NCBI GenBank assembly: GCA_023078555.1
Contig: CM041201.1
Span: 4,533,713 to 4,597,712, forward strand
DNA: 64,000 nucleotides
Direction: 5' to 3'
Source: Ulva prolifera
Lineage: Eukaryota; Chlorophyta; Ulvophyceae; Ulvales; Ulvaceae
Made by a program: the position numbers and the translations under genes
The notes under the pieces: generated by a model
Database searches by the model: none
Seen by the model: only the letters and a program-made list of their open reading frames with translations
What the model was told of the DNA's origin: nothing
In this document: positions 12,269 to 25,090 of the stretch, piece by piece
How the letters are laid out: each line of letters begins with the position of its first letter
Position numbering within the stretch: the stretch's first letter is position 1

Positions 12269-13769
12269 ATGCACATGCGGTACTGCTGGTTGATGGTGAC
12301 CATGGGAGCAGGAATGGGAATCATACTCACTTTGACTTTCTACTTTGTGGCCTTCGCAAGAACGGCATGATATTCTTGCAGAAAATAATAATACCTCAAC
12401 ACTACAGCGCTTTTTCGGTCCACAGTCAGCAAGCCATATGTGCATGACGCTAAGCTATATGCCGTTGGCAACTCTAACCTGCCAGTGCTTCAAATTGTGC
12501 AGGGTTCATGAGAGACCATCTGACGCCAGGCAGCCACAGCAATGTCAGCCACGGTCACAAGACTCTTACGGTTTGCATTCTTCGAGTGGTGTGAACGGGC
12601 TGTCACAGGAAGGAGGTGTCCGCCTGTGTGAAGCCCAGAGACGCCTTCTGCAGAGTCGCGAAAGCAGGACGAGCCTCAATACAGCATCCATTCTCCAATG
12701 CTCCAGCAGTCTAGACAGAGATGATGTCGCCATGCGTTGTCACAGCCGTGAATCTGCGAAGCAGCTGCTGTCAACAAGTAGCCTGCGATCGCTGCACCAT
12801 GGAGACAGCTAATCACACACACGTGTGGCACTGCAACCATGAATCGCCGACGCGCAGATGATGCAACCGCAGAGAAATTCTACCTTTACAAGCACGCACG
12901 ATGATCCGTCCGCGAATTATTTCCTGCTGCGGTTGCGTTAGCGCCAAGTCGCCTGAAACTGTGACGACCGCACACTGCCGTGCATTACCTACCGCGCAGC
13001 GTCGATCGTGCGGATTGACTTGCGTCCCGCAGCTGTGTCCTGCTATGCGCCATCACGGGCCACATGGCACGCATCACGCCAGGAGTATCATATTGCGGAC
13101 ATGACCTTGTGTCATGATGCTGGTGTCGAGACCAGTGCATGCTCAGGTCTCCCCTTCCGCACACCGATCAGCGCCCTGATGTTGACATTCTACCATGTGA
13201 ACCCTTCTTACTACTTGCATGGTCTCAGTATTGAGATTAAAGTCTCTCCTCACGCTGTCTAGACTCTAGATGTGCCGGGTCTTCACCCCGGCACGTGCAG
13301 TGTTGCGACACGGTAACAACATGCCATCCACGGCAGCACGTCTACGCATCGTACAGAACAAAACCGCTTGTGTGGCTTACGAATAGCTGCTCAAGAGTCA
13401 ATGGTGCACACCTCAATCGCAGTGCGCGTGCGGCCAGACCCAGGCAGGGCAACAAAATGCCCCGCTCCATTTCGAGGACTTGTACGCACCTTGCTCCCCA
13501 TCATGCCCGTCATGCACGCTTAAAAGTGGATGTATTCGGACACTGTGTCTGAGATCCATTCGCTAGATCTTATCCTTTTACAGTGCACGCGTGGCAGGAC
13601 GCCGTGTGCCCTCTGCAGACAGCATCTTCGCGAGGATGCCTACATGGGTACCCATTATCATCTGAATGTGATTTTACCTGTCAGTCTATCAAGCAGTAAT
13701 CTCACAGCGCTGGTTTAGACTTTTGCCATCTGAGAACTTGCTTTCAAGGTCCCAATTGTTGCTGTGCAG
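12269..13769. other. intergenic or unresolved 5' exons of the kinesin-like gene
   Basis: No confident exon is seen. An open stretch at 13008-13262 (starting VRIDLRPAAVSCYAP, ending at a TAG) could be an early exon or a small ORF, but it matches no family I know. An ATG at 12839 opens a 22-codon frame. The first exon of the kinesin-like gene should lie in this region. Confidence 0.3.
13272..13294 (+). other. perfect 8-bp stem hairpin
   Basis: GTGCCGGG at 13272-13279 pairs perfectly with CCCGGCAC at 13287-13294 across a 7-base loop. It begins 10 bases after the stop of the 85-codon open stretch ending at 13262. It does not match the histone 3' stem-loop consensus. Its function is unknown, and a short GC-rich palindrome may also be chance. 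Confidence 0.4.
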
Positions 13770-16700
13770 CCAATACAAGTGGAAGTTGATCAGATTCTGG
13801 AAGAAAGCTCGACCCAGGAGCATGTGTTTTCATCCTTTGCAGCAAACGCAATCGATGACATACTCCAGGTATGTTTTTCCCTGTCGTTGGTCGGGGCACA
13901 TCTGACATGTACTGCTCGCGCTGTGTCCATGCGTTCATTTCATCACGGCCATGCTGCTGGAGCCTGACTAGTGCAGACAGGCCTGCTTGTCGAAGCTTGC
14001 ACCTTTCTCTGCAGGGTAAAGATGCATCCATCGTTGTGTATGGTGCACCAGCATCAGGGAAAACGCACACGCTCGTCGGGCATGCGCACCTGACTTCATT
14101 TGCAGCAGGAATTGTGCCCCAGGCCGTGGAGGCGATACTATCACACCTCCGAATTGTGCCGCGGGACAAGTATCAGCTGCAGGCCACTCTAGCCGGTGTG
14201 CCTCTTCACTCGTTGATCAGTTATGCTGGCCTGTGGCACTGGTACACCCCCTGAGGTCGTAATTTCCCCGCATGCACATCTGAATCAATTGTCCAGGCTA
14301 TGAGCGTCTGCATCAAAGACCTGCTTACGCCACACTTCAGTCTGCACTGTATCCGACACCTCTGTAGCCACAGCGCAGCCATGCTGCAAAGCAATGGCAA
14401 CAGCGCCTCAACAAGTCGGCACTGAAATATACGGGTGTGTACATGCGGTGACTAGGCTAAGTACCACAACAGTGCGGACAGTGTCCATGTGCAGGGCTGA
14501 CCACCAGGCAGGAGGCTTGCATTGTCGACCTGCTGGACCCAGATGCGCCCTCCACTCCCCTCCGGGAGACGGGGGCTGCAGGCGCTGCTGCGAAACTATC
14601 AGTCATGCCCTTGGACAGCATGGACGACGCCCACGCATACCTGCGGCATGCACCGCCCTCCCAGCAGCAGGCCTCGTCGCGGCCGCCTTCAGCGCTTGCG
14701 CCATCAAGTCCCCGCCGCAAGCAGGCTCAGGAAGTGGGCCCCATGCACACCATGTACAATTTGGAGCTCATCACCCGCCCTAGGCAGCCAGATGAGCATG
14801 TTGCAACACTCTCCTTCGTGGAGTTGATCGGCCCCGAGACCAAGGTCTGTATACTATACGTGTTTAGTTTCCATGCTGATCTTGCACGTGTGATCATTCT
14901 GCGTCATCCTACAGTTCGTGTACACGCTGTGGTCCAGGCATGTTGCTCTGTCACGGCATGAGCTGTGGATTCGAGCGTCTGTCCGGCTCGATGCAGTACG
15001 TCTGCGTACCTCGTCTCAGTTGGCTGTGGTGTGCCAGCCACCAGCAGCTTGTTCATGTGTAACCGGCGGGTTGCAGGACACTTTTGGCCTGCAGACGCGC
15101 AAACCAGATGAGGCGCTGCAGCGGCAGCTCGCACGCTCCTACACAGCCCTGGCGTCCGTGCTGCTCGCGCTGCGGTCCGACAGCGATGTAGCGACACCCA
15201 CGACGCCCCACCGGCAGGTCCCAGACCTGCCTCACGTGCCGTGGCGCGACTCCCCGCTGACGAAGTGGCTCCGCCCGGTGCTCACCTCCATCCACAAGCT
15301 CAGCATCATCGCCACGGTCGACCCCAGTGCGGATGCAGCACAGGACACCCTCGCCACGCTGACATACGTCAGCCGCTTCCGCACGCCCGGCCCGGGAGTG
15401 CGCATCTCGGCGCCTCTACCTGGGCAGGTGGAGTGGGAGGCCCCCAGCCGGCCGGGGTCGACGCAGCCACCGGGGCGCCGCGGCGTGGCGGCCACCGGCG
15501 CGCGGCAGCCCCGCTCAGCCTCGGCAACACCACGGGTGTCTACCCCACCGCCTGGCGCTGGCGGACGGCCCGGTCACAGCGGCCCGTGCCAGGCGTCGCA
15601 GTCGCGCTGGCAGCACCCTGACCTCACGCCGCGCAGCCAGCCGCTCGCGCAGCCGATGGGGCCACGTCTCGCGTGCCACAGAAGTCAGCCATTGCGTGCC
15701 GAGATCGCTGGAAACACCGCTGCCAACTTTCCGGATGTGAGCTTCTGTGGAGGAGTGCCTGAGGTCTACGCGCCTCAATCGGGGGATGCGCAGCAGATAC
15801 CCGCATTTGCTGGCCGGCGTCTCGGGTTTGCCGAGCCGAGGAGCCCGGGGGGCGAGTCGGCGGAGTCCCCGCCACGCAAGGGGTCTCCGTCACGGAAGGG
15901 CCCATGCGCAACGCTCGCGTACGCGTATAGCGGCGTGGGGGCGCTTGAGCAAGACTGCAACATGCTGCAAGGCTCGCCGCCCCGGCAGAAGGGGGGGGCG
16001 GCGTGCGGCGGCCGGCCCGGGTCGGCCCTGGACGGCAGGGGCATGGAGCTGCTGGCGATGCTGCGGCGGCGAGGCGTGGGTGTGCGCGAGGAGGCTCTGC
16101 TGGAGCAGCTCCTGCAGGACTTTTGCACGGCCCGGGATGAGGTGCGCCCGGCCGCGGCCACCTGGATACCAGCTCTGGCCGACCGTTCTGAGGCCTGGGG
16201 ACACGGCCAACGGGCTCATAAGTCAAGCCGTCTGTTGAACGCCTTGCGGCACCAGCCTTCTCAGAGTTTCAGCATCTGCGTGTCTGTGTTGCTGTGAAGG
16301 ACCCGTGAAGGGTTGCTCTGTGCACACATGGTGGTGCAGCTGTGTGTCACACGATGGCGCTGCACAATTATGTGGGGGGTCTGGTGACATGCAGGCAGCG
16401 GGTGCTGTGGCATATCGTGAGCGAGCCGAGCGGCGAATACACAGCCTGGAGGCGGCGCTGGAGGACCAGGCCAAGGACCGAGCAGCTGCCGTGGTTGTCA
16501 TTGAGCAGCTGCAGAAGGAGTTGCGGGAGGCACGCTGCGAGTGCGTGGTGTTGACGGACCAGCGGCGGTACTTTGAGGAGCGTGCTGCCGCGGCTGGCGC
16601 CCCGCCGGGGTGCCCTGGGCACCGCGCCGGGGGCCGCAGCGACCCCGATGCCGGCCCGGGGCTGGTACCGGTGCAGGAGCTGATTGAGGCGCGCGCACAG

Positions 16701-19700
16701 GCGGCGGACGCGCGGTCGGAGGCATTTGCGGCGCGGCAGGAGGTGCAGACTGCCGAGGAGCTGGTGGCCGAGCTTGTGCGCCAGCTGCGCGAGCGGGTGC
16801 GAGCCTCCTCGCTGTGGATGCGGCCGCAGCCAACTCCGATAGATACTTTGCATGCATAGCTATGCTTGCCGCTTCCGCAAAAAGCCCGCCACGTTTGCGC
16901 ATCATGCCGACAGATCAGTGCGAACGTTGCTTAAACCGGCCGGGTCGCCTGCTGTTGAGGGGAGAGGTTGCACGCGAGCCTGAGTGTCAATGAACTGTGG
17001 CTGCTGGGAGCTCATGGTACAGAGGGCGCCTGCTGCAGATGCGATTTCTGGCGGGCAATCAAGAGGGCGAGTCAGGTGGACGGGACGGAGCTGTGGAGCC
17101 GGCATCGCCTGGGGTTGCGGTTGGGGGGGCTGACGACCGCGCCGGCCATTGGCAAGCCAAAGGCTGTGTGGCGATGCTGCAAGAAGCGCTCGGCACGATC
17201 CAGGCTCTCGCAGGCGTGCAGCAGCGAGTGGAGCAGATGGCCCGCAGCAAGGAGGAAGCCGTGCGGCAAGCCGAGGCCGTGCAGGTGTGTCTGAATCCCG
17301 GTCATAAGGGTCAGTAGCATTTCTGCTTGGCATGCTGCAGGGCAAGCTGTGTCACCCACAAATGAAACCCGTCATTGTGAACTTGTTGTGCAAGCTGCAA
17401 TGATGAGGTGCATGTCAAGGCTTGCACGTACGCAAGGTAGTGAAGATTTCAGTGTGCAACTCAGCAGGTGCCCACACACATCTGCCAACGAGCATGACAA
17501 CAGCCCATCTCCTGCACGTCCCCATGAGATCTGCACCATGTCCGAATCTTCCAATATTTGCAAGCCGCTAACAGCTGAGATAGGTTGGTAACCCTGCAGG
17601 CCGCCGGGGGCGCAAAGGCGGTGGCGTCAGCCGAGACCGCGGCGAATTCAGCCGCCGCAGAGGCGGCCCTGGAGCGTGCCAAGTCGAGGGACCTCGCAGC
17701 AAAGGTGGCGCAGCTGGAGCAGGAGTGCGCCACGGCCGCCGCCCGCAGCAGCGCGGCCGCAGAGGAGGCCGGCCGCTACCGCAGCACCGCAAGCGAGCTG
17801 CGGAAGCAGGCCAAGCAGCTCGGCGGACAGCTGGCGGCCGCAGAGGTGGAGCTGCAAGGGGCTCGCGAGCACGAGCGGCGCGCCCGGCAGGTGCGCCTGT
17901 GCACGCTTGTGCAAGCTCCTGCCTCTGTCCGTTGCCATTCCCGCAGAGCCACCACAGGCGGCCCCCACCAGTGTTGGCTGCCGCGCTGGGTAGCTGCTGA
18001 CACTCTGCTTTACTCAAAAAGCTGCTCCTGGGGATACTGATGCAGCATGCATGGTGCCACCTTCCATTGAGAGTTCTTGGATTTCCTGCGAGTGTCAGCG
18101 GGGTATGAGCCTGAGTTGTCTGCTTCAGAGACTCCTTTGCTGCAGCACCAGCATGACCACGGTAGACAATGTACATGTTCATGTCAAACAGGGACTGTAC
18201 ATTTTGGTGACAAACAGACCATTCAGCATCTGAGTAGCCCATGTATGCCTCTGGCCGCTTTCCACCGTGTCTGTTGGTCATAGGTGGATGCCGCAGAGGC
18301 AGAGCTACGGCTGGAGCGTGCGCGGCACTCTGACCTCGAGGTCCGAGCAGACGCAGCACAGAAGGATCTGTCCGAGACAAAGCAGCAGACTGCAGAGCTG
18401 CACGGCCTCAACGAGGCACTCAGCCGTGAGCTGGAGGGCGTGCAAGCTGAGCTGGCGATCTCGCAGCGCGCGCACGCGGACGCAGCGGACAGATGCGCGG
18501 CTGTGCGGCCCCACAGCCCTCCCCCACGATCCTCTCCCACCATGGCCGCCCTGCAGAACAGCAGGGCAAGAGCGCAGCCACTTGCATGGACTGTGGGGCG
18601 ACCCGCTGCGTAAGCGGCGGCTGGTTGCATTTTGCATGCTCAAGTCGGACTGCAATGCGTCTGACTTGAGTTACGATCGCCGTAGGCACCCACATGCTGT
18701 GACGAGGGTCGGCTGTGCAGGTGGAGACGCAACTGTTGGGGCTGCAGGATCGGGCGCTCGGCCTCGAGCGCGACTGTGCGGCTCTGCGGGAGGCGGACAG
18801 GCACCGCAGCGCACAGCTGCAGCAGGGCAGCGAGGCCGCAAGCGCGCTGCGTGCGCAGCGCGATAGCGTGCAGGAGCGGCTGGCGGAGGTGCAGGGGCAC
18901 CTCAGCCGCGCGGTGGCCGACGCTGACCGCTTCCGTGCTCAGGTGTGCTGTGGCCATTGATCGCTGGGGGACCTGCACCCTTCTGCGTGCTGTTCCTCTC
19001 GACATGCAGCCTGCGGTGGACACTGCTGCATTCGAATGTAGAGCGTCGAAATGCGCAGGCTCGGATCAGCTTTCTTTGTCCCTAATGCTGTGCGGCTAGA
19101 CACCTGTGTTTTTTCTCTCTTCATTCGAAGATCTTGCCTTACAGTATGTCAGCTCTTTCGCTCAGTGGCACCGTCGGCGTGCTGAAAGCCATAGCTGTGC
19201 AGGCATCGTCTCGAGACTCGCTCTTGAATCACATGTGGACGTTTGTCTCCTCAATGGACCAGCTCATGAAGGCGGCCAAGGATGCAGCAGACGATTCGGG
19301 CGTGCCTGCACAAAGCTCGCCGGGCAAGGCAGATGCTAAGACTGATCCCGAGCTGCCTGGCAGCTGGGACGATCCCAGTAACCAGGAGCGGCTGCTGTCC
19401 GCCACCGCCCAAGTCCGTGCAGCCGCTGCGCCTATGATGGTGCGCCTGCTGCTGTCCAGAGAGGCACTGCTTCCAGCAGCACAGCGCCCCAACATGCTTC
19501 GTCGTCAGTGCCGCACAACAGCCGCAAGCAGCAACAGCCTGCTGTGCCATGTTCCCCTGCTCACATGCATGATTAATCGTGTGGCACTGGCATGCGGAAG
19601 TGTCTAACAGACAAGCGTGCAAGTGAACTGGATGACTCCATTGGTATGAAAATGCAATCCAGTCGATATTCACTTCGCAAGGGCATCTGTGGCAGTCCCG

Positions 19701-21892
19701 GGATATGACCGCCCCGGATTGCCACAGCTTCAGCCACCACCCCCAGGCAGCAGACATGTCAGATGGACAAGGGCAAGCTAGTCCAAGGGGTACAAATGCC
19801 AAGCATGCTTGAGAACGGCCGCTGCGTGCAGAAAGAGCTACAGGAGGTGGTGCAGCTGCGGGCGGAGGCGGAGGAGCTGCAGCTGGCGCGCCGCACGTCT
19901 GCCGCATCCGAGCAGAGCCTGCAGGCGCACGTCGGGGAGCTCGAGGCGCAGCTGCACCACTGCCAGGCGCAGCTGCAGCAGGCGCAGCAGCAGCTGGGGG
20001 AGATCAAGCCGCGCCTCGCCGCAAGCACCAAGTGCGGCCCTCCCCTCCCGCATGCTCTGCGCTGTGGCAACCCTGTCGTGCGCTGTGCGACAGTGCCGTT
20101 GCAGACTCCGGCACATCATGCTGGTTGCAAGCTGGCTCTGAGGGGCGATGTGGATTGCTGCAGCCAGAGCATCTGGTATTGGGTCTGGCCAGAGCTGTGC
20201 ATTTGGCCTCAATCAGCGGCGCGATTGGATGCTGCGCTGCATGCATCGGTCTTGCGACCCGCTTGAGCAACGAGCGTCATGCAGGCGATGCGAAGAGGTG
20301 AGTGCGGCCGCCCAGGCGTCCGCTGAGCGCCTGCAGGAGCTGCAGCAGCAGCACAGCTCATCCGCGGCGCAACTCGCCGCTGCGCAGTCCGTGGCCGAGG
20401 CGGCCGCAGCAGACGCCGTTGCCGCCGCGCACGCCCGCGACGCCGTCAAGGACCTCACCGCGCGGCTGCAGGCGGCGGAGGGGGAGCTGGAGGTGCGGGA
20501 GGGGGAGATTGCGCAGCTGGTGGGTGAGCTGCAGGACGCAACGGCGCGGGCGGCAGAGGCGGAGGCGGTGGCGCGGGACGCCGACTCGCAGTCGCAGCAC
20601 CTCGGGATGAGCGCAGCCGCTGCACAGGAGGCTCTGGAGCGCATGCAGGCTGCCAACCAGGAGCTCATCGAGCGGTGCGCTATGACTGCAATGGCCAGAA
20701 GCACTGCGAGGCCACAGATTTCGTCTTCGCACATGTTGTACGCACAGGCATGCTGTCATGCATACGGGACTGTCTGGGTCACTTTGTAGCATGTGGCGCA
20801 GGTATGACCGCAAGGCCAGCGCAGCTGCGGCGGAGGAGGGCCGGCTGCAGGCCGAGGTGGAGGAGCACCGTGCCGAGGCCGCGCGGCTGCAGGCGCGGGC
20901 GCAGGAGGTTGATCGGCGCGCCCGAGACGGCGCCGCGGCCGCGCAGGAGTGCGATCGGCTGCGCGACGAGCTGGAGGCGGTCACGCAGGAGCGGCGGCAG
21001 GCCCTCGAGCAGCAGCGCACTGCGGAAGCCGACGCCCGGGACGCCCGGCACGAGGTCGAGCGGCTGCAGGAGGAGGTGCGCCTCCTGCCCCCAGCTCCCG
21101 CCACCGCGTGCTGACTTGTTGTACTGGGGTAGTACAATGGTTTACCAGCGAGGCCGCTGCAGCGGTGTGTAAGGGCTGGTACGTGCACATGCGTGAGTGG
21201 TGCCTGCAGCCGCGGCCCTCCCAGCCGTCCATGGCGGACACTGCGCTGACATAGCAATGGGCTTGTGGCCTCTGCTGGGTGGTGTGCACGAATCCTGAGC
21301 AGCCATTCCACCATGAAGCGCAATCTGTTTTGACCCTGAACGGTCGTGCATGTCACAGGTGCGGCGACTGGAGGGCGAGCGGCGAAGCGCAGCGGCAGAC
21401 GCAGAGCGGTTGCAGAAGGACCGCGCGGCCGCGGCGGAGACGAGGACGACCCTCGACGCCTCGTTTGAGCGGCTGGACCGTGCTCGCGAGCGCACCCGTG
21501 CTGCCCTGTCCTCCAGCCGCACCTCCCGCACCGGCTTCGCGGCCCCCGCTGTGGACGCAGCGGCCGCGCGCGGGATCAGCGCGGCGCGCTCCATCGGTTC
21601 GCGGAGTGCGCACGCGTGGTCAAATGCTGGGCTGCCTGGCCGGCTCGATGCCAGGCTGCAGGAGGGGGCCGCGCGCCGGCCGCAGAGCTCGGCGGGAGCC
21701 CTAGCGCTGACGGCAGGGCGCTGGCAGCATGCGGCACGGGAGGCCCCGGGGAGCGACCGGGACCCCTTCGCGAGTGCCGTGCCGGCGCGGGGAGGTGCGG
21801 GGAGCCAGGTTGCGTTTGTAGACCGGCTGAAGCCTGGCGTGGAGGCGCGCCTTGCCAGCCTGGACCCACTGGCAAAGTCGGACAGGTTGTGA
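13770..21892 (+). CDS. kinesin-like protein with degenerate motor domain and long coiled-coil tail
   Basis: Kinesins are microtubule motors. The first clear exon (13770 to about 13869) gives SSTQEHVFSSFAANAIDDIL, matching the conserved segment before the P-loop. The next exon (about 14016) gives VVYGAPASGKTHTLVG, the Walker A in kinesin context, then GIVPQAVEAILSHL. Further exons give IKDLLTP, LSVMPLDSMDDAHAYL, HTMYNLELI, LARSYTALASVLLAL, HVPWRDSPLTKWL, KLSIIATVDPS and DTLATLTYVSRF. All are in kinesin order, ending near 15390. Switch I (SSRSH) is replaced by QEVGPM just before HTMYNLEL, and switch II (DLAGSE) reads ELIGPE. From about 16400 to 21500 come Ala/Glu/Gln/Arg-rich heptad-like exons (for example ERAERRIHSLEAALEDQAKD), then a Ser/Ala-rich end to TGA at 21892. 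The 5' end is unresolved, and all tail exons are assumed to belong to one gene. It may bind microtubules without using ATP normally. Confidence 0.75.
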
Positions 21893-21969
21893 TTGGCAAG
21901 GAACAGAGCGATGCAGGCAACGGCTGCCAAACTGCAGAGTGTTGCTGCAGGCTGCCCCAACATGATGTG

Positions 21970-21974
21970 TGTAA
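21970..21974 (+). terminator. TGTAA polyadenylation signal of the kinesin-like gene
   Basis: TGTAA lies 78 bases past the stop at 21892, at the usual spacing for green algae. Confidence 0.5.
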
Positions 21975-23039
21975 GGCAAACTCATGTGTTTCAGCATCGT
22001 ATGCGAGATTTGTGGTGACAGGGGAGGTTTGAGAGCCGTAAAGCGTGTGCAAGCTTCAGGTGGATAGGCGCTGTGGCCCTGGTCTGCTGTGCATGAGCTG
22101 TGACAGTCTGGTCTGCATCGAGAGCGTACGGCAAGTTGCATGCACAGTACATGGTGGTACAGCATGGAGCTTCACAGCAGGACTGCATGATTTTTTGCAC
22201 TGACCGCACAGCTGGCTGGGTGTGTGTTTGAAGTAGCCTGCACTTTTCAATGGGTGTGCCCCGGCGAGTGCCATGGGGACCTTACATGGCAGTGCTTTGC
22301 CACATGAGATCGCAGGTAGCATGCATAACTTGTTGCAGTCTTGTGAATGGCTGTGTTTCTGAATAGTGAGCAGCTGATGACGTCACCAGAGGCAGCTTCT
22401 TGGGCAGCACTTTGCCCGGTTTACATTTGGCCATGTGACAGTGCAAACACTACATGGTACCCAAGCGGTATTGAACTGCCCCACAAATTCACCTGTAGGG
22501 TGGCCTTGTATGTGCGACAATATGACTTCGCGTTTGGCTATGCTGGTACGTGCAGCCATGACGTAGCCCTTCAGGTTAACACGCACATGAAGTTGCCCGA
22601 TGGGCCAGGAACACAGATAGGCTTTCCTGCCCACGACCGTCGCAAAGCCCAATTTATCACAATGGATCATAGCATACTGGTCCACTTGACACACAAGGCT
22701 TTTAATGCAGCATGAGAAGCCTGGTTATTGATGCCACTGACCCGCTGGGACCTTCCAGTAGTAGTGCAATGGGTCATGGCATGCAAAGCGTCCGAACATC
22801 AGTTTTAAAACGCCATGCAGCCTTCCCCTAGAGACAGTCTTGAGAAACGGCAACTTGACGGCGTGCAGTCACAAGTGGGGCAGGGCAGGGTAGTAATTTA
22901 GCTGGTGCGATTTTGCTCCTAATTTCCGCAAAAAAATCGTTCCACTTTGATTCAATGATGCACAACACTCTATGGTCTGTTCAACAACAACAGTAGCTCC
23001 TCGCATCTTCTGCTGGTTCACTACAAGGTCTCGACTCTA

Positions 23040-23044
23040 TTACA
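23040..23044 (-). terminator. TGTAA polyadenylation signal of the sulfurtransferase gene
   Basis: TTACA on the plus strand reads TGTAA on the coding strand, 71 bases past the stop codon at 23115-23117. Confidence 0.55.
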
Positions 23045-23114
23045 CGTGTCACCGCCCGCGCAGCGACTGCCTCTGAGTTTGCATCAACTCTAGGGTGGAA
23101 TAACCCCCTGGGCA

Positions 23115-25090
23115 TCACTTGGACGGCTGGCTGTCCTGAGGCGCTGGCTCTGGGATGATGTCTGTGCCAGGTGTCGATGCCCACTCCATCCAGGAGCCAT
23201 CATAGATGGGTTTCTGCAAGCGTGTCCACTCTCAGCCCCTGTGCACCAGCTGGCCAGCCGCAGTGCCATGCTGCATGCAATGCCGGCAAGGCAGCACAAG
23301 GCACACATACGACACAACGCACTGCCAGCTCCAACACAAATGCATAGCCGCTAGTCACGAGGGGCACAGCAAGCTCGGTCTCCATGGAGTTGTGCGCCGC
23401 ACCAGCTCGCCGGTGACGGCGTAGGCCGCCAGGGAGAGCACCGCCCCGGTGGCGCCGGAGCCGCAGGAGCAGATGACCGGCGCCTCGAGGTCCACGCCCG
23501 CCGCATCAAACACCGCCTTCATGTCGCCCACTGACTTGAACACCCCGGAGGGCGCGCCGCCCTCCAAGAGGTCGGTGAAGGGGACGTTGAGCGCCCCTGC
23601 ACCACACCACCAGTCCAGCACCATCCTGTTAGAGAGAACAGCCGCGACACGGCGCCAGCTGCGGCCTGGCCTGCCACCAGCGACAGCAACCTGCACGCTC
23701 TACGACTGGCAAGGTAGCACTTTTAGAACACGAGCGCATCACGTGTATATCATAGGCATCCACCACCTGCGCGTGGCACACACCGGGCATGTGGCCGGAC
23801 GGGAGGTCGGCCCGCGGCTCCGGTGCGGTGCCGTCGAAGCGGCCAGCACTGCGGGCGTCCACCACCTGCGCCTGCGCCGCCAGCGCAGCCTTCACCTCGT
23901 CGATCGACTTGACCATGGCCAGGTCGAGCTTCGCAGGGTATGCCGCCATGGCCGTCGCCGCCGCCGCAGCCGCCGCCGGCGCCGCGATGGCTTCATCTGT
24001 GACCTCCTCCTCCGACACCTGCCCACCCGCCTCCTTCCACGCGGGGAAGCCGCCGGTCATCACTGCGACCCTGCACGCCACGCATGCTGTGTGCTATGCA
24101 TGAGGAGCAGCTGCGCCGCCTCGCGAAGCTCACGCCGATCCTAAGCCGTCCTCTACCAACTATGCAGGACCCAGCATCCCGAACACGGGGCCTCGTCTGC
24201 GCCGTGGTCACACGGTACAGAATCCAGACGCCCAGGGGCCTGTTTTCCGTGGAGCACGTCCGTCAGACCTGAGTTATTCAGCCCTTCTAGCAGGAGGCAG
24301 GCACACGCACCTCTCGTGGCCGAAGATCTTCCAGGTCCACCATGCCCGGGGGCTTGAGAAGGTGCCGAGGCGGTCGTACACGACAATCGTGTCAGCGGCG
24401 TCGATGCCGAGGGCGGTGGCAGCGGCGGAGAAGGCGGCCTCGGAGGGCACCATGTGTGGCAGCGGCCGCGAGCGGTCCGCGACGCCGTCGATGTCGAAGA
24501 ACTGGCTGCCGGGGATGCGGGCCGCCTTGAACTCCTCTGCGCCGCTGCGCTCTGCACGGGTGCAGCATGTGGCCGGCAACAGCGCGGAAGTGGTCACTGT
24601 GCAGGACCTGGGTGTTGGCTGTGAGGAAAGCGGCGGATGCTTGGGCGACTGAACCGCTGCCACCCTGACTGATGATTTATCAGAAGTGGTCTAGCAAGAG
24701 GACGTCATGGTTCACAGGGCAGGTGCAGCACACTGTCGGATTCTCTAATACAGCGCATGCACGCTGTGGTGTGTTTTCGTTTGCTGCGGGACGTGTCTGC
24801 TCTCTGAGAGGAGCACAGCCATTCGTGAGTTCCAGCCTGGAGCCCTTTGACATGGCAGCACCCCGATCCTGAGGCACAATGGTTAAAACATTCCGCATTG
24901 TAATGTAGCTGTAAACGTTTGGAATTTCAGTGCCAGGCGTGCAGCTGCGCGTTTGATGTGGCAGTATCGGCAGGCGGGGCACACCCATCGATGGCAGAAA
25001 CCAAGATGCATCCAGGACCTTGACGCCGGGATCGCCCAGTCGCTCCTTGAGCCAGTCTACTGACACGATGGCAGGCGTGCTGTCCGCCAT
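23115..25090 (-). CDS. thiosulfate/3-mercaptopyruvate sulfurtransferase (two-domain rhodanese)
   Basis: This family moves sulfur from 3-mercaptopyruvate or thiosulfate to a thiol acceptor or cyanide through a persulfide on an active-site cysteine. Five exons join in phase: 24985-25090, 24311-24551, 23784-24070, 23403-23596 and 23115-23213, for 308 residues, close to family length. The N-terminal, normally inactive rhodanese domain shows SVDWLKERLGDPGVKVLDAS, ARIPGSQFFDID, VVYDRLGTFSSPRAWW and MTGGFPAWKEAGG. The C-terminal catalytic domain shows QVVDARSAGRFDG, GALNVPFTDLLEGG, the active-site loop CSCGSGATGAV (catalytic Cys in CGSG) and the closing IYDGSWMEWAS. A 17-residue Ala/Thr-rich linker joins the two. 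The ATG at 25090 gives a protein without an obvious transit peptide. An upstream ATG frame encoding a basic leader (25335-25099) could be an alternative targeting exon, but this is unproven. Confidence 0.93.

Larger units (their letters stand above)
21893..23114. other. convergent intergenic region
   Basis: This lies between the 3' ends of the kinesin-like gene (plus) and the sulfurtransferase (minus). It contains poly(A) motifs for both: TGTAA at 21970-21974 on the plus strand and TGTAA on the minus strand at 23040-23044. No coding exon is supported. Confidence 0.5.
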
